Shown: positions 1 to 6,349 of the stretch, piece after piece
Layout: the number at the start of each line of letters is the position of its first letter
Position numbering within the stretch: the first letter of the stretch is position 1
NCBI GenBank assembly: GCA_015663215.1
Contig: DQSP01000257.1
Coordinates: 1-8,273, forward strand
Reading direction: 5' to 3'
DNA length: 8,273 bases
Source: Sulfurimonas sp.
GTDB taxonomy: Bacteria > Campylobacterota > Campylobacteria > Campylobacterales > Sulfurimonadaceae
The notes under the pieces: model-generated
What the model was told of the DNA's origin: nothing
What the model saw: the letters and a program-made list of their open reading frames with translations, nothing else
Database searches by the model: none
Program-made: the position numbers and the translations under genes

Positions 1-275
1 CTTTCGTATTTTTTATTAAAATAGATAGAGTAAAGTGAGTTTACCCTTCTCATAACATCAGAAATATTATGTTCATGCATTTGAAGTAGTAAGTGGTAGT
101 GATTGGACATTAGTGTAAAGGAGTGAAGAGTTACACTATACTTTTTAAATATTTCTAGTAGGATATCTAAAAAATAGTTATAGTCTTGCTCATCAAGGAA
201 AACATCCCGCTTCTCAACACCACGACTGATAACATGGTAACACCCAGGTTCAGTTATTCTCTCTCTTCTAGGCAC
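1..275 (-). CDS. REP-associated tyrosine transposase (Y1/IS200-like HUH), 5' part, cut by window edge
   Basis: This is the first 91 residues of a single-strand DNA transposase of the IS200-like Y1 family, RAYT (TnpA-REP) branch. The reading begins MPRRERITEPGCYHVISRG, the typical opening of this family, with YHVISRG at residues 13-19. The metal-binding HUH motif appears as MSNHYHLLLQ at residues 56-65 (H59 and H61). The catalytic tyrosine would lie in the missing part beyond the window edge. The start is a GTG at 275-273, preceded by AAAGGA about 5 bases upstream; an in-frame TAA a few codons further up excludes a longer form. RAYTs are usually single-copy domesticated genes that act on short palindromic repeats, and palindromic sequence sits just upstream of this one. 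It lies on the same strand as the pilin gene, 101 bp downstream of it. Whether the gene is intact cannot be judged here. Confidence 0.88.
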   Translation of the reverse strand, partial: MPRRERITEPGCYHVISRGVEKRDVFLDEQDYNYFLDILLEIFKKYSVTLHSFTLMSNHYHLLLQMHEHNISDVMRRVNSLYSIYFNKKYE

Positions 276-304
276 AATATTCCTTTAAGAAAAGTTTCCA
301 TATA

Positions 305-316
305 GGGTCTGACCCC
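305..316 (-). repeat. GGGGTCAGACCC palindrome, probable RAYT-associated motif
   Basis: The minus strand reads GGGGTCAGACCC, with GGGTC and GACCC arms around one base, about 30 bp upstream of the transposase start codon. From memory, GGGGTCAGA-type palindromes recur beside Y1/RAYT transposases in many proteobacterial genomes. That link is recollection plus inference, because only one copy is visible in this window. Confidence 0.5.
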
Positions 317-334
317 TTTATCTTTATTTTTAAG

Positions 335-361
335 ATATTCCCACAAAGAAAGTGGGAATAT
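335..361 (-). terminator. Perfect 10-bp hairpin after the pilin gene; weak terminator or REP-like element
   Basis: The arms 335-344 (atattcccac) and 352-361 (gtgggaatat) pair perfectly around a 7-base loop. The hairpin starts 16 bp past the pilin stop codon, where a terminator would be expected. On the minus strand the sequence that follows is cttaaaaataaag, not a U-run, so it is not a textbook intrinsic terminator. It also sits in the leader of the transposase gene beside the GGGGTCAGACCC palindrome, so it could instead be part of a RAYT-linked repeat. Confidence 0.5.
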
Positions 362-376
362 AGGAAAGTATTTAGC

Positions 377-808
377 TTATTGCTGAATCCATTCCCAAAT
401 AGCTGCACTTGTAGCATTACCATCCGTAAATGCTACTTTATAACTCTTAGAACCGATAGTAATAGTTCCACCACCGCCAGGCGTAGTACTAAACCAATTA
501 GCTGCAACAGATGCATTACAGTCTGCTGGAAGATCAATTTGTTTTACCAATTCTGCTGCTGCATGAGCCGCAGAGTCGTAAGGTGCTGCTGTACCAGCAA
601 TTAGCGAACCTCCATTACCATTTAGTAATGAATCTGACCACATTGCAGGTCCAACCGTACGATTTAAGGTACCCACTACTGCTTGACATCTACTTGCTTG
701 TGCTTGCTCAGAAACACCAATAAATTTTGGAAGTGCAACAGCACTTAAAATACCTAAAATAACGATAACGAAGATCAATTCGATCATTGTAAAACCAGCT
801 CTTTTCAT
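377..808 (-). CDS. Type IV pilin-like protein (prepilin N-terminus)
   Basis: This is a 143-residue precursor with a class III (prepilin) signal: a short basic leader MKRAG, then FTMIELIFVIVILGILSAVA. Prepilin peptidase should cut between G5 and F6 and the new Phe would be methylated; E10 is the conserved Glu+5 of the mature protein. Residues 6-28 form the hydrophobic assembly helix. C41 and C97 are the only cysteines and could form one disulfide. The rest is a small globular domain rich in Ala, Gly and Ser, with a Gly4 stretch at 111-114 and a Trp-containing tail. The start is supported by AAAGGAG five bases upstream. A weak -10 (TATAAAT, minus strand of 873-879) lies about 65 bp upstream. 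No other pilus or secretion gene is visible, so major pilin, minor pilin and type II pseudopilin cannot be told apart. Confidence 0.9.
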   Translation of the reverse strand: MKRAGFTMIELIFVIVILGILSAVALPKFIGVSEQAQASRCQAVVGTLNRTVGPAMWSDSLLNGNGGSLIAGTAAPYDSAAHAAAELVKQIDLPADCNASVAANWFSTTPGGGGTITIGSKSYKVAFTDGNATSAAIWEWIQQ

Positions 809-944
809 AAGAACTCCTTTGTAAATAAAATATTTGGATTACACTAGTAACCTTAACAACCATTATGTGCCTATTTATATTAAACTTTGCTTAAATATAC
901 AGAACTTCTCTCTTTATATATGAATTTACTAGATAATACATAAA

Positions 945-961
945 TGGAATAAAAAATGCTT
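945..961 (+). promoter_or_regulatory. Sigma-54 (RpoN) promoter for flgBC-fliE
   Basis: The sequence TGGAATAAAAAATGCTT has GG at 946-947 and GC at 958-959, exactly the GG-N10-GC spacing of -24/-12 promoters, and the TGCTT ending matches the usual -12 box. Transcription would start near 971, about 23 bases before the flgB ATG, leaving room for the AGAGGAG ribosome site at 981-987. Rod genes are RpoN/FlgR-dependent in Campylobacter and Helicobacter, which agrees with this. No activator site was recognised upstream. Confidence 0.78.
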
Positions 962-993
962 GTTATATTTATACAATATAAGAGGAGATAGAG

Positions 994-1425
994 ATGGGTG
1001 TATCAGTATCACGAACAGGAAAACTACTTAACGATGCTATGACTTACCGTTCTATGCGTCAAGATATGATAGCTTCTAACATAGCAAACGCGGACACTCC
1101 TAACTATAAACCAAGAGATATCAACTTTGAGCAGGCACTTATACAAAAAAAGGCTATGCTTTTAAAGAGTGATTCGAACACACTGAAGATGGCACAAACA
1201 GATGCATCACACCTAAAACCAAAGGCACAGAGTAACTCTTTTGTCCCAACGGTATACTTTAGAGATGGGCATATGGCTCGTAATGATGGTAACAGTGTAG
1301 ACATAGATGTAGAAACAACAGAAATGAGTAAAAACTCTATCATGTTTAATGCTCTTGTTGCTGCAAAGAAAAAAGATGCTGGAATTTACATGAGTGTTAT
1401 TGATGCTTCTAGAAATGTACGTTAA
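994..1425 (+). CDS. flgB: Flagellar basal-body rod protein FlgB
   Basis: This is a 143-residue proximal rod subunit, close to the family's usual length of about 140. The hallmark rod/hook N-terminal motif ASNIANADTPNYK is at residues 27-39 and lies in a helix that pairs with the C-terminal helix. The C-terminal part has VDIDVETTEMSKNSIMFNA, the conserved region before the last helix. FlgB is exported without a cleaved signal through the flagellar type III apparatus and assembles next to FliE at the base of the rod. The start follows a strong AGAGGAG site at 981-987. It is the first gene of an operon with flgC (10-bp gap) and fliE. Confidence 0.96.
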   Translation: MGVSVSRTGKLLNDAMTYRSMRQDMIASNIANADTPNYKPRDINFEQALIQKKAMLLKSDSNTLKMAQTDASHLKPKAQSNSFVPTVYFRDGHMARNDGNSVDIDVETTEMSKNSIMFNALVAAKKKDAGIYMSVIDASRNVR

Positions 1426-1435
1426 GGATAAATAG

Positions 1436-1930
1436 ATGAGTAATTTTTTAAGTAGTTTTGACATTGCCGGATATGGACTCTCTGCACAACGTGTACGGGT
1501 AAATACAATATCTAGTAATATCGCTAATGCACAAACGACAAGAACAGCCGAAGGTGGACCTTATAGACGTAAAGAAGTAGTTTTTCGTGCTATAAACTTT
1601 AACGATAAGTTCAATGAAGCACTTAGTGGTATGACAAAAAGTGCTTCATACGAAGACCCACTTAATGAAGGTAGTTTTGGTAAAGTAGTAAATCCTGCTA
1701 TAATGAGTGTAATTATTGACAAGATATCACGTGATGATTCTAAACCAAGAATGAAGTTTGAGCCAAATCATCCTGATGCAGATACAAATGGTTATGTTGC
1801 ATACCCTAACATTAATCCTGTTATAGAAATGGCCGATTTAGTAGAAGCAACACGCTCTTACCAAGCAAATGTTGCTGCGTTTCAAAGTTCTAAAGATATG
1901 GCAAATAGTGCTTTAACACTATTTCAGTAA
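1436..1930 (+). CDS. flgC: Flagellar basal-body rod protein FlgC
   Basis: This is a 164-residue proximal rod protein. The N-terminal rod motif is SSNIANAQTTRTAEGGPYRR (residues 26-45) and the family C-terminal block is NGYVAYPNINPVIEMADL (118-135) followed by VEATRSYQANV (136-146). It is about 30 residues longer than the E. coli protein, with the extra length in the middle (about 50-105), as is usual in Campylobacterota. The ribosome site AAGGA (1424-1428) overlaps the flgB stop codon, pointing to coupled translation. FlgC stacks on FlgB in the rod after export through the flagellar secretion channel. Confidence 0.96.
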   Translation: MSNFLSSFDIAGYGLSAQRVRVNTISSNIANAQTTRTAEGGPYRRKEVVFRAINFNDKFNEALSGMTKSASYEDPLNEGSFGKVVNPAIMSVIIDKISRDDSKPRMKFEPNHPDADTNGYVAYPNINPVIEMADLVEATRSYQANVAAFQSSKDMANSALTLFQ

Positions 1931-1946
1931 AGGAGAGTAGACAATT

Positions 1947-2246
1947 ATGAGTAACATAGGAAATATTTCTGGTCTTGGCACTGCTGACTTACTCAAAGAG
2001 AAGTCAAAACTTCAAACTCCTGGTGGAGAACAGTTTGCTAAGCACTTAAAATCAGCACTTACAGAGATAAATGAACTACAACTTGAAAAAGATGTTGCAG
2101 TTGCTGACATCGCTACTGGTCAGGTAAAAGACTTACATCAAGCGGCTATTGCCATCGGTAAAGCTGAACTTAACATGAAACTCATGCTTGAGATTCGAAA
2201 CAAAGCACTCAATGCATATAAAGAATTAGGTAGAACTCAGCTATAA
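1947..2246 (+). CDS. fliE: Flagellar hook-basal body complex protein FliE
   Basis: This 99-residue protein is close to the family length of about 104. The C-terminal half carries the FliE signature: DLHQAAIAIGKAELNMKLML (residues 62-81), then EIRNKALNAYKEL, forming the helices that join the MS ring/export gate to the rod. FliE is among the first proteins exported and is needed before FlgB and FlgC can assemble, which fits its place in this operon. AAAGGAG (1929-1935) starts at the last two bases of the flgC stop and sits 11 bases before the ATG. Only 7 bp separate its stop from ftsI. Confidence 0.95.
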   Translation: MSNIGNISGLGTADLLKEKSKLQTPGGEQFAKHLKSALTEINELQLEKDVAVADIATGQVKDLHQAAIAIGKAELNMKLMLEIRNKALNAYKELGRTQL

Positions 2247-2247
2247 T
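2242..2247 (+). promoter_or_regulatory. Possible -10 box inside the fliE stop region, for ftsI
   Basis: A perfect TATAAT spans the fliE stop codon and ends 6 bases before the ftsI ATG. If used by the housekeeping sigma factor, transcription would start at or beside the ATG and give a leaderless ftsI mRNA. ftsI lacks a visible Shine-Dalgarno sequence, which is compatible with this or with translational coupling to fliE. TATAAT is common by chance in AT-rich DNA and there is no TGn extension. Confidence 0.3.
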
Positions 2248-2253
2248 TCCTCT

Positions 2254-4044
2254 ATGGTAAATTATAACAAAAGCAAAAAAATACTCCTTCTTTATGCCCT
2301 AATCTCTTTAGGGTTTATAATCTTTTTATCCGTAATGTTTCTGACTGTTGTAAAATCTCGTCATTTGCCTAGTATTTATGCCAAAGAAAGCTCTCGTGCT
2401 ATTCGAGGAGACATCATAAGTGCTGATGGTTTTCATCTTGCCACTACAAAAAAACTCTATAAAGCAGTAGTAAACACTCGATATATTGATCCTGAGAAAA
2501 AAGAACTCTTTACCCAACTATTTAGTATTTACTCTGGTATATCTACTAAAGTCATTGAGCAAAAACTCTCTCAGAAAAAAGGTGTCGTAGTTCTGAGTTA
2601 TAAAATTTCACAAATTCAAGCACACTACTTAAAAAAACTCGCCCGTGAACTTCGACGATTTAAAGTCTTTTTAGAGCTTAAAAATGCAAAAACAGGTCTT
2701 CGTTCTGTTCATGGTCTGAGTGTTATAGAGAGTGGGGAGAGTCGTGAGTACCCTTATGGTAAACTACTTACACCCATCATGGGCTATCCACATAAGCTAG
2801 AAGAGTCTGGTTATACTTCTGTAAGTGGGGTAAAAGGCCTTGAAAAACGCTTCGATGGAGAACTACGTGCGGCTCAAAATGGTTCCAGTCGTGGTAAACG
2901 CGATGTGAACTCCTACATCATCCTTAACAAAGACTCATTTACAAAAGCGGAGATAGATGGACTTAATTTAAAACTTACCATACCTGTTTCTTTGCAGATA
3001 AAAATAGAAAAAATGCTCGATAGTATGAAAAGTGAACTAAAAGCAAAACAGATAATGCTCTCCATAATGAACTCAAACAATGGTGATGTATATGCAATCG
3101 CAAGTTCCAATCGTTTCTTACCAAAACACATCAAACGCAGTGATTATCCCTCTTTAAATGCGGGTATGATAGAGTATAGTTTTGAACCAGGTAGTGTTAT
3201 AAAACCTATCACTTTTTCTCTCTTGCTCGAGAAGGGTCTTGTAAATCCTTATGACTTAGTCAATGGGCATAATGGTCGCTTTAAAATAGGCCGTAAGGTA
3301 ATCACAGATGAGCATAAGTTTGACTGGCTCTCTGCTGAGAATGTAATAGTCTACTCATCAAATGTAGGTATAGCACAACTCGCACAAAAACTCTCTGGTT
3401 ATGAGTTTCATGAGGGGCTTAAAAATTTTGGATTTGGAGAGAAGTCTACTCCTGACCTTATTTATGAAAAAGTTGGTTCAGTGCCAAGCTCGAAAAGACT
3501 TGATAATGAAATATACAAAGCAACATGTTCTTATGGTTATGGTATGAGAGCAAACCTTATGCAAATCATGAGAGCATATAGTGCTTTTAACAACAATGGC
3601 CGAATGGTCTACCCCAAACTTGTGAGTGGTTTAATAAATGAGAGGGGTGTTTTAGAAAAAATGCCTTATGAAGAGCAGGTTCAGGTTATCTCGAGTGCAA
3701 CGGCTCAAAGAATGAAAAAAATTCTTATAAAAACAGTAAGTGTGGGAACAGGAAAGAAAGCTCGCACTGCTGGTTTAATCATCGGTGGTAAAACAGGAAC
3801 GGCTCACATAGTTGAAAAAGGTCAATATGTACATAAATACAACACTGCGTTTATGGGTTTTGCAAATGATGAAACTAAAAACTACTCCATTGGTGTTATA
3901 GTTGTACAGCCTACCAAGAGTCACTTTGCTTCACAAACAGCTGTCCCTATCTTTAAAAAAGCCGTTGATATTCTCATCGAAGATGGTTACTTAAAGCCAG
4001 ATGTTATCAAGCAGCCGGGTAGTTCCTACCAAGGCCTCCACTAA
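2254..4044 (+). CDS. ftsI: Septal peptidoglycan D,D-transpeptidase FtsI (class B PBP)
   Basis: This 596-residue inner-membrane enzyme cross-links septal peptidoglycan. It has a short basic cytoplasmic start, one membrane helix (about residues 9-33), the class B dimerisation/pedestal domain starting with RGDIISADGFHLA (51-63), and a C-terminal transpeptidase domain. The active-site motifs are all present: SxxK as EPGSVIKP (S314, K317), SxN as SSN (368-370), and KTG in GGKTGTA (511-517). SxN rather than the SxD of elongation PBP2 (MrdA) favours FtsI. It follows fliE by 7 bp; the same order is known in Campylobacter and Helicobacter, where the gene is also called pbpB or pbp2. No clear ribosome site precedes the ATG. 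The last 17 codons and stop overlap the 3' end of panC on the other strand. Confidence 0.93.
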   Translation: MVNYNKSKKILLLYALISLGFIIFLSVMFLTVVKSRHLPSIYAKESSRAIRGDIISADGFHLATTKKLYKAVVNTRYIDPEKKELFTQLFSIYSGISTKVIEQKLSQKKGVVVLSYKISQIQAHYLKKLARELRRFKVFLELKNAKTGLRSVHGLSVIESGESREYPYGKLLTPIMGYPHKLEESGYTSVSGVKGLEKRFDGELRAAQNGSSRGKRDVNSYIILNKDSFTKAEIDGLNLKLTIPVSLQIKIEKMLDSMKSELKAKQIMLSIMNSNNGDVYAIASSNRFLPKHIKRSDYPSLNAGMIEYSFEPGSVIKPITFSLLLEKGLVNPYDLVNGHNGRFKIGRKVITDEHKFDWLSAENVIVYSSNVGIAQLAQKLSGYEFHEGLKNFGFGEKSTPDLIYEKVGSVPSSKRLDNEIYKATCSYGYGMRANLMQIMRAYSAFNNNGRMVYPKLVSGLINERGVLEKMPYEEQVQVISSATAQRMKKILIKTVSVGTGKKARTAGLIIGGKTGTAHIVEKGQYVHKYNTAFMGFANDETKNYSIGVIVVQPTKSHFASQTAVPIFKKAVDILIEDGYLKPDVIKQPGSSYQGLH

Positions 4045-4812
4045 AACTATAGTGTTCCCTATTTCTACGGACTCCACTATCTCAAACTCGCGGTTGAGTA
4101 TCTCTACATAACCTATCTCAAGTGGTTTGAGTATCTCTAGCATAGCTTCTTTAATCATGGCTACATCATACACATCTTTTTGTACCATTCTTGAAGCTTC
4201 ATAAAGAGAGAGTGAGATTTTTAGAGCTTCTTTTCTTTGCTCTTTACTCAGGTAGATATTCCTACTACTCAAAGCAAGTCCATCACTCTCTCTAACTGTG
4301 TCCACTGCAACTATTTGCACATCCATAAAAAGCTGTTTTGCCATGAGTGTTATGAGGTTTAACTGTTGGGCATCTTTTTTACCGAAGTATGCAAAGTCTG
4401 GGTTTACAATATTTAAAAGTTTGTTTACTACTGTGAGGACACCATCAAAATGCCCTGGTCTTGTTGCACCTTCAAGTACAAAACCTCTTACATTTGGTGC
4501 AGCTAGACTCACTTCATCAGCACCATATATATCTTTTACTTGAGGTAAAAAGACTACATCTACACCTGCAAACTTACATATCTTTTTATCGGCTTCATCA
4601 CGAGAAGGGTACTTGTCTAAGTCCTCATCTGCTAAAAACTGTGTAGGATTTACAAAGATAGAAACCACAGTTAATTCACACTCTTTTTTTGATTGTTTGA
4701 TTAAAGAGAGATGTCCATCATGGAGTGCTCCCATAGTAGGCACAAAACCAATAGTTTTATTTTTTTTTCTTAGGTAAGTTTTTAATTCATTTACATCAGA
4801 GATAATCTTCAT
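3991..4812 (-). CDS. panC: Pantothenate synthetase PanC
   Basis: PanC joins pantoate and beta-alanine using ATP, via a pantoyl-adenylate, to make pantothenate for coenzyme A; it is cytosolic. The motifs are in order: [10 protein letters not shown] (25-34, the HxGH nucleotide site), FVNPTQF (53-59), [15 protein letters not shown] (118-132), YFGKKDAQQ (142-150) and SSRN (182-185, the KMSKS-like loop), ending [12 protein letters not shown]. The start chosen gives [10 protein letters not shown] and 273 residues, a usual length. An ATG 48 bases upstream is rejected because its extra 16 residues match nothing in the family and it lies upstream of the apparent promoter. The tail overlaps ftsI by 54 bp, tail to tail. 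PanC normally works with PanB and PanD, not seen here. Confidence 0.96.
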   Translation of the reverse strand: MKIISDVNELKTYLRKKNKTIGFVPTMGALHDGHLSLIKQSKKECELTVVSIFVNPTQFLADEDLDKYPSRDEADKKICKFAGVDVVFLPQVKDIYGADEVSLAAPNVRGFVLEGATRPGHFDGVLTVVNKLLNIVNPDFAYFGKKDAQQLNLITLMAKQLFMDVQIVAVDTVRESDGLALSSRNIYLSKEQRKEALKISLSLYEASRMVQKDVYDVAMIKEAMLEILKPLEIGYVEILNREFEIVESVEIGNTIVLVEALVGTTRLLDNIWL

Positions 4813-4824
4813 TTTAAGTCCACA

Positions 4825-4835
4825 TATAATATAAT
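4825..4835 (+). promoter_or_regulatory. prfB promoter, tandem overlapping TATAAT boxes
   Basis: Two TATAAT hexamers share a base (4825-4830 and 4830-4835). Initiation would fall around 4837-4842, giving a leader of roughly 22-27 bases before the prfB ATG at 4864. No TTGACA-like -35 is seen, as is usual for Campylobacterota sigma-70 promoters. Confidence 0.55.
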
Positions 4836-4839
4836 CGAC

Positions 4840-4848
4840 ATTATAACA
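4840..4848 (-). promoter_or_regulatory. panC promoter, extended -10
   Basis: The minus strand reads TGTTATAAT, a perfect extended -10 (TGn-TATAAT). The start point would be near 4833, giving a leader of about 20 bases before the panC ATG at 4812. It lies just upstream of the prfB -10 boxes on the opposite strand, so the two start regions overlap. Confidence 0.65.
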
Positions 4849-4863
4849 AATATAGGGCATTTT

Positions 4864-5961
4864 ATGGATAATTACGAATATACAGAACTCTTAAAAAATA
4901 TAACTTTAAAAATGAGTAATATCACAGATGTTGTTGAACCAAATAAAATCAAAGCAAAACTTAAAGATATAGAAGAGTTAGAAAGTGATCAAGACTTTTG
5001 GAATGATGCAGCAAACGCGGCTAAAGTCCAAAAAGAGAAAACACAACTTGGGCGTAAGTTAGATAAATATGCTCTCGCAAATAATGCTGTAACTGATGCA
5101 AGTGAGCTTTATGAGATGGCGAAAGAAGAAAATGATGAAGAGTCTTTAAATGCTCTTTATGAAGATGCTGATGCACTCCAAGAGCAGATAAGAAGCATGG
5201 AGATAGAAGTCCTTCTCAGTGGTGAGAGTGATGCTAACAATGCCATAGTATCCATTCACCCTGGTGCTGGTGGTACTGAAAGTCAAGACTGGGCTGAAAT
5301 GCTTTTAAGAATGTACAAACGCTGGGCTGAGAGACGTGGCTTTAGTGTTGAGATACTTGACTACCAAAATGGTGAAGAGGCTGGGATTAAGGATGTTTCT
5401 TTCATTGTTAAGGGTGAGAATGCTTATGGTTATCTCAAAGTGGAAAATGGTATCCATAGACTTGTCCGCATAAGCCCTTTTGATTCTAATTCTAAACGCC
5501 ATACATCTTTTAGTTCTGTTATGGTCTCTCCTGAAGTGGATGATGACATTAACATTGTCATAGAAGACAAAGACATTAGAATAGATACTTACCGTGCTAG
5601 TGGTTCAGGTGGTCAACATGTAAACAAAACAGAATCTGCCATTCGTTTGACTCATATACAAACGGGGGTCGTTGTTCAGTGCCAAAACGATAGAAGCCAG
5701 CATAAGAATAAAGCGACTGCAATGAAGATGTTGAAGTCAAGACTGTATGAGTTAGAACTCGAAGAGCAACAGGCACAAAAAGATGGTGTAGCAAAAAGCG
5801 AAATAGGTTGGGGGCATCAGATACGCTCTTATGTTATGCAACCATACCAGCAGGTTAAAGACACACGTTCAAATGAAGCACTATCAAACATCTCTGCTAT
5901 TTTAGATGGAGATATAGATAAAATGATAGAAGGTGTTTTAATCGCTCAGAATAAGCAATAA
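4864..5961 (+). CDS. prfB: Peptide chain release factor 2 (RF2)
   Basis: RF2 ends translation at UAA and UGA. The protein has 365 residues, the usual length, in one open frame. Residues 1-110 form the N-terminal helical domain. The stop-recognition tripeptide SPF is at 204-206 (in [16 protein letters not shown]), which separates RF2 from RF1 (PxT). The peptidyl-tRNA hydrolysis motif GGQ is at 249-251 in [14 protein letters not shown]. The residue matching E. coli K-12 Thr246 is Ala245, the form typical of fully active RF2. The autoregulatory +1 frameshift (early in-frame TGA after CTT) of many bacteria is absent. The ribosome site is weak (AGGG, 4854-4857). It diverges from panC and ends 7 bp before the stop of the convergent small membrane gene. 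Confidence 0.97.
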   Translation: MDNYEYTELLKNITLKMSNITDVVEPNKIKAKLKDIEELESDQDFWNDAANAAKVQKEKTQLGRKLDKYALANNAVTDASELYEMAKEENDEESLNALYEDADALQEQIRSMEIEVLLSGESDANNAIVSIHPGAGGTESQDWAEMLLRMYKRWAERRGFSVEILDYQNGEEAGIKDVSFIVKGENAYGYLKVENGIHRLVRISPFDSNSKRHTSFSSVMVSPEVDDDINIVIEDKDIRIDTYRASGSGGQHVNKTESAIRLTHIQTGVVVQCQNDRSQHKNKATAMKMLKSRLYELELEEQQAQKDGVAKSEIGWGHQIRSYVMQPYQQVKDTRSNEALSNISAILDGDIDKMIEGVLIAQNKQ

Positions 5962-5968
5962 AACACTT

Positions 5969-6301
5969 TTATGCCTCTTGCTCTTTTTTCTTAATAAAAC
6001 TATAGCCCAGTGAACCAATCCCTAAAATCATAACTAAAATAGTTAAGTACTCCACCTGTTTAGCTTGTTCTCCTTTTAACTCTTTTAAAAATTTTGAACT
6101 GTCTGCTTTAGCTTTGCTTTGGTTTGGACTACCCTTCCCTTGTACACTTGCATCCATTCTTGCCAAGTTAGCAGATGCTCTCTCATTTTGACTTACTCCC
6201 TTTTGAGGTAGAGTCCAAAAATGGATTACAAAACCTACTAGAAGTAAAAAACCACCAAAAACTCTCAGTATAGTTTGCTGGTACTTTAAAAAATACTCCA
6301 T
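5969..6301 (-). CDS. Small two-helix membrane protein, function unknown
   Basis: I do not recognise this 110-residue protein. It has two clear hydrophobic segments, about residues 11-30 (ending VGFVIHFWTLP) and 84-103 (LTILVMILGIGSLGYSFI), separated by a soluble loop of about 50 residues rich in Ser, Ala, Lys and Gln. The C-terminus is KKKEQEA. With two helices both ends should face the same side; the basic ends suggest the cytoplasm, but the loop is also basic, so topology is uncertain. AAGGA with good spacing precedes the ATG, so the gene looks truly expressed. It sits between prfB and bpt on the opposite strand, has no operon partner here, and gives no clue to a pathway. Confidence 0.75.
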   Translation of the reverse strand: MEYFLKYQQTILRVFGGFLLLVGFVIHFWTLPQKGVSQNERASANLARMDASVQGKGSPNQSKAKADSSKFLKELKGEQAKQVEYLTILVMILGIGSLGYSFIKKKEQEA

Positions 6302-6330
6302 CGCTTTCCTTTTTGCTATTTATTAGCCAA

Positions 6331-6339
6331 ATTATGTCA
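6331..6339 (-). promoter_or_regulatory. Possible extended -10 for the small membrane protein gene
   Basis: The minus strand reads TGACATAAT, an extended -10 with one mismatch (CATAAT). A start near 6324 would leave about 22 bases of leader with the AAGGA site. It lies in the 48-bp divergent gap shared with bpt. No convincing promoter for bpt was seen there. Confidence 0.4.
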
Positions 6340-6349
6340 AAATCCCACT

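Noticed and set aside
377..723. Plus-strand open frames opposite the pilin gene
   Set aside because: The pilin on the minus strand has a textbook prepilin signal and ribosome site; the plus-strand frames have neither.
877..890. Second sigma-54-like site ending in TTTGC upstream of flgB
   Set aside because: The GG required 12 bases upstream of the GC is absent (the sequence is TA).
1104..1464. Open frames on the minus strand across flgB
   Set aside because: They are shadows of a clearly coding plus-strand gene, with no family signature or ribosome site.
4813..4860. Longer panC reading from an ATG at 4860 (16 extra residues)
   Set aside because: The extra residues are not family-like, the panC extended -10 lies inside them, and the ATG at 4812 gives the usual PanC start and length.
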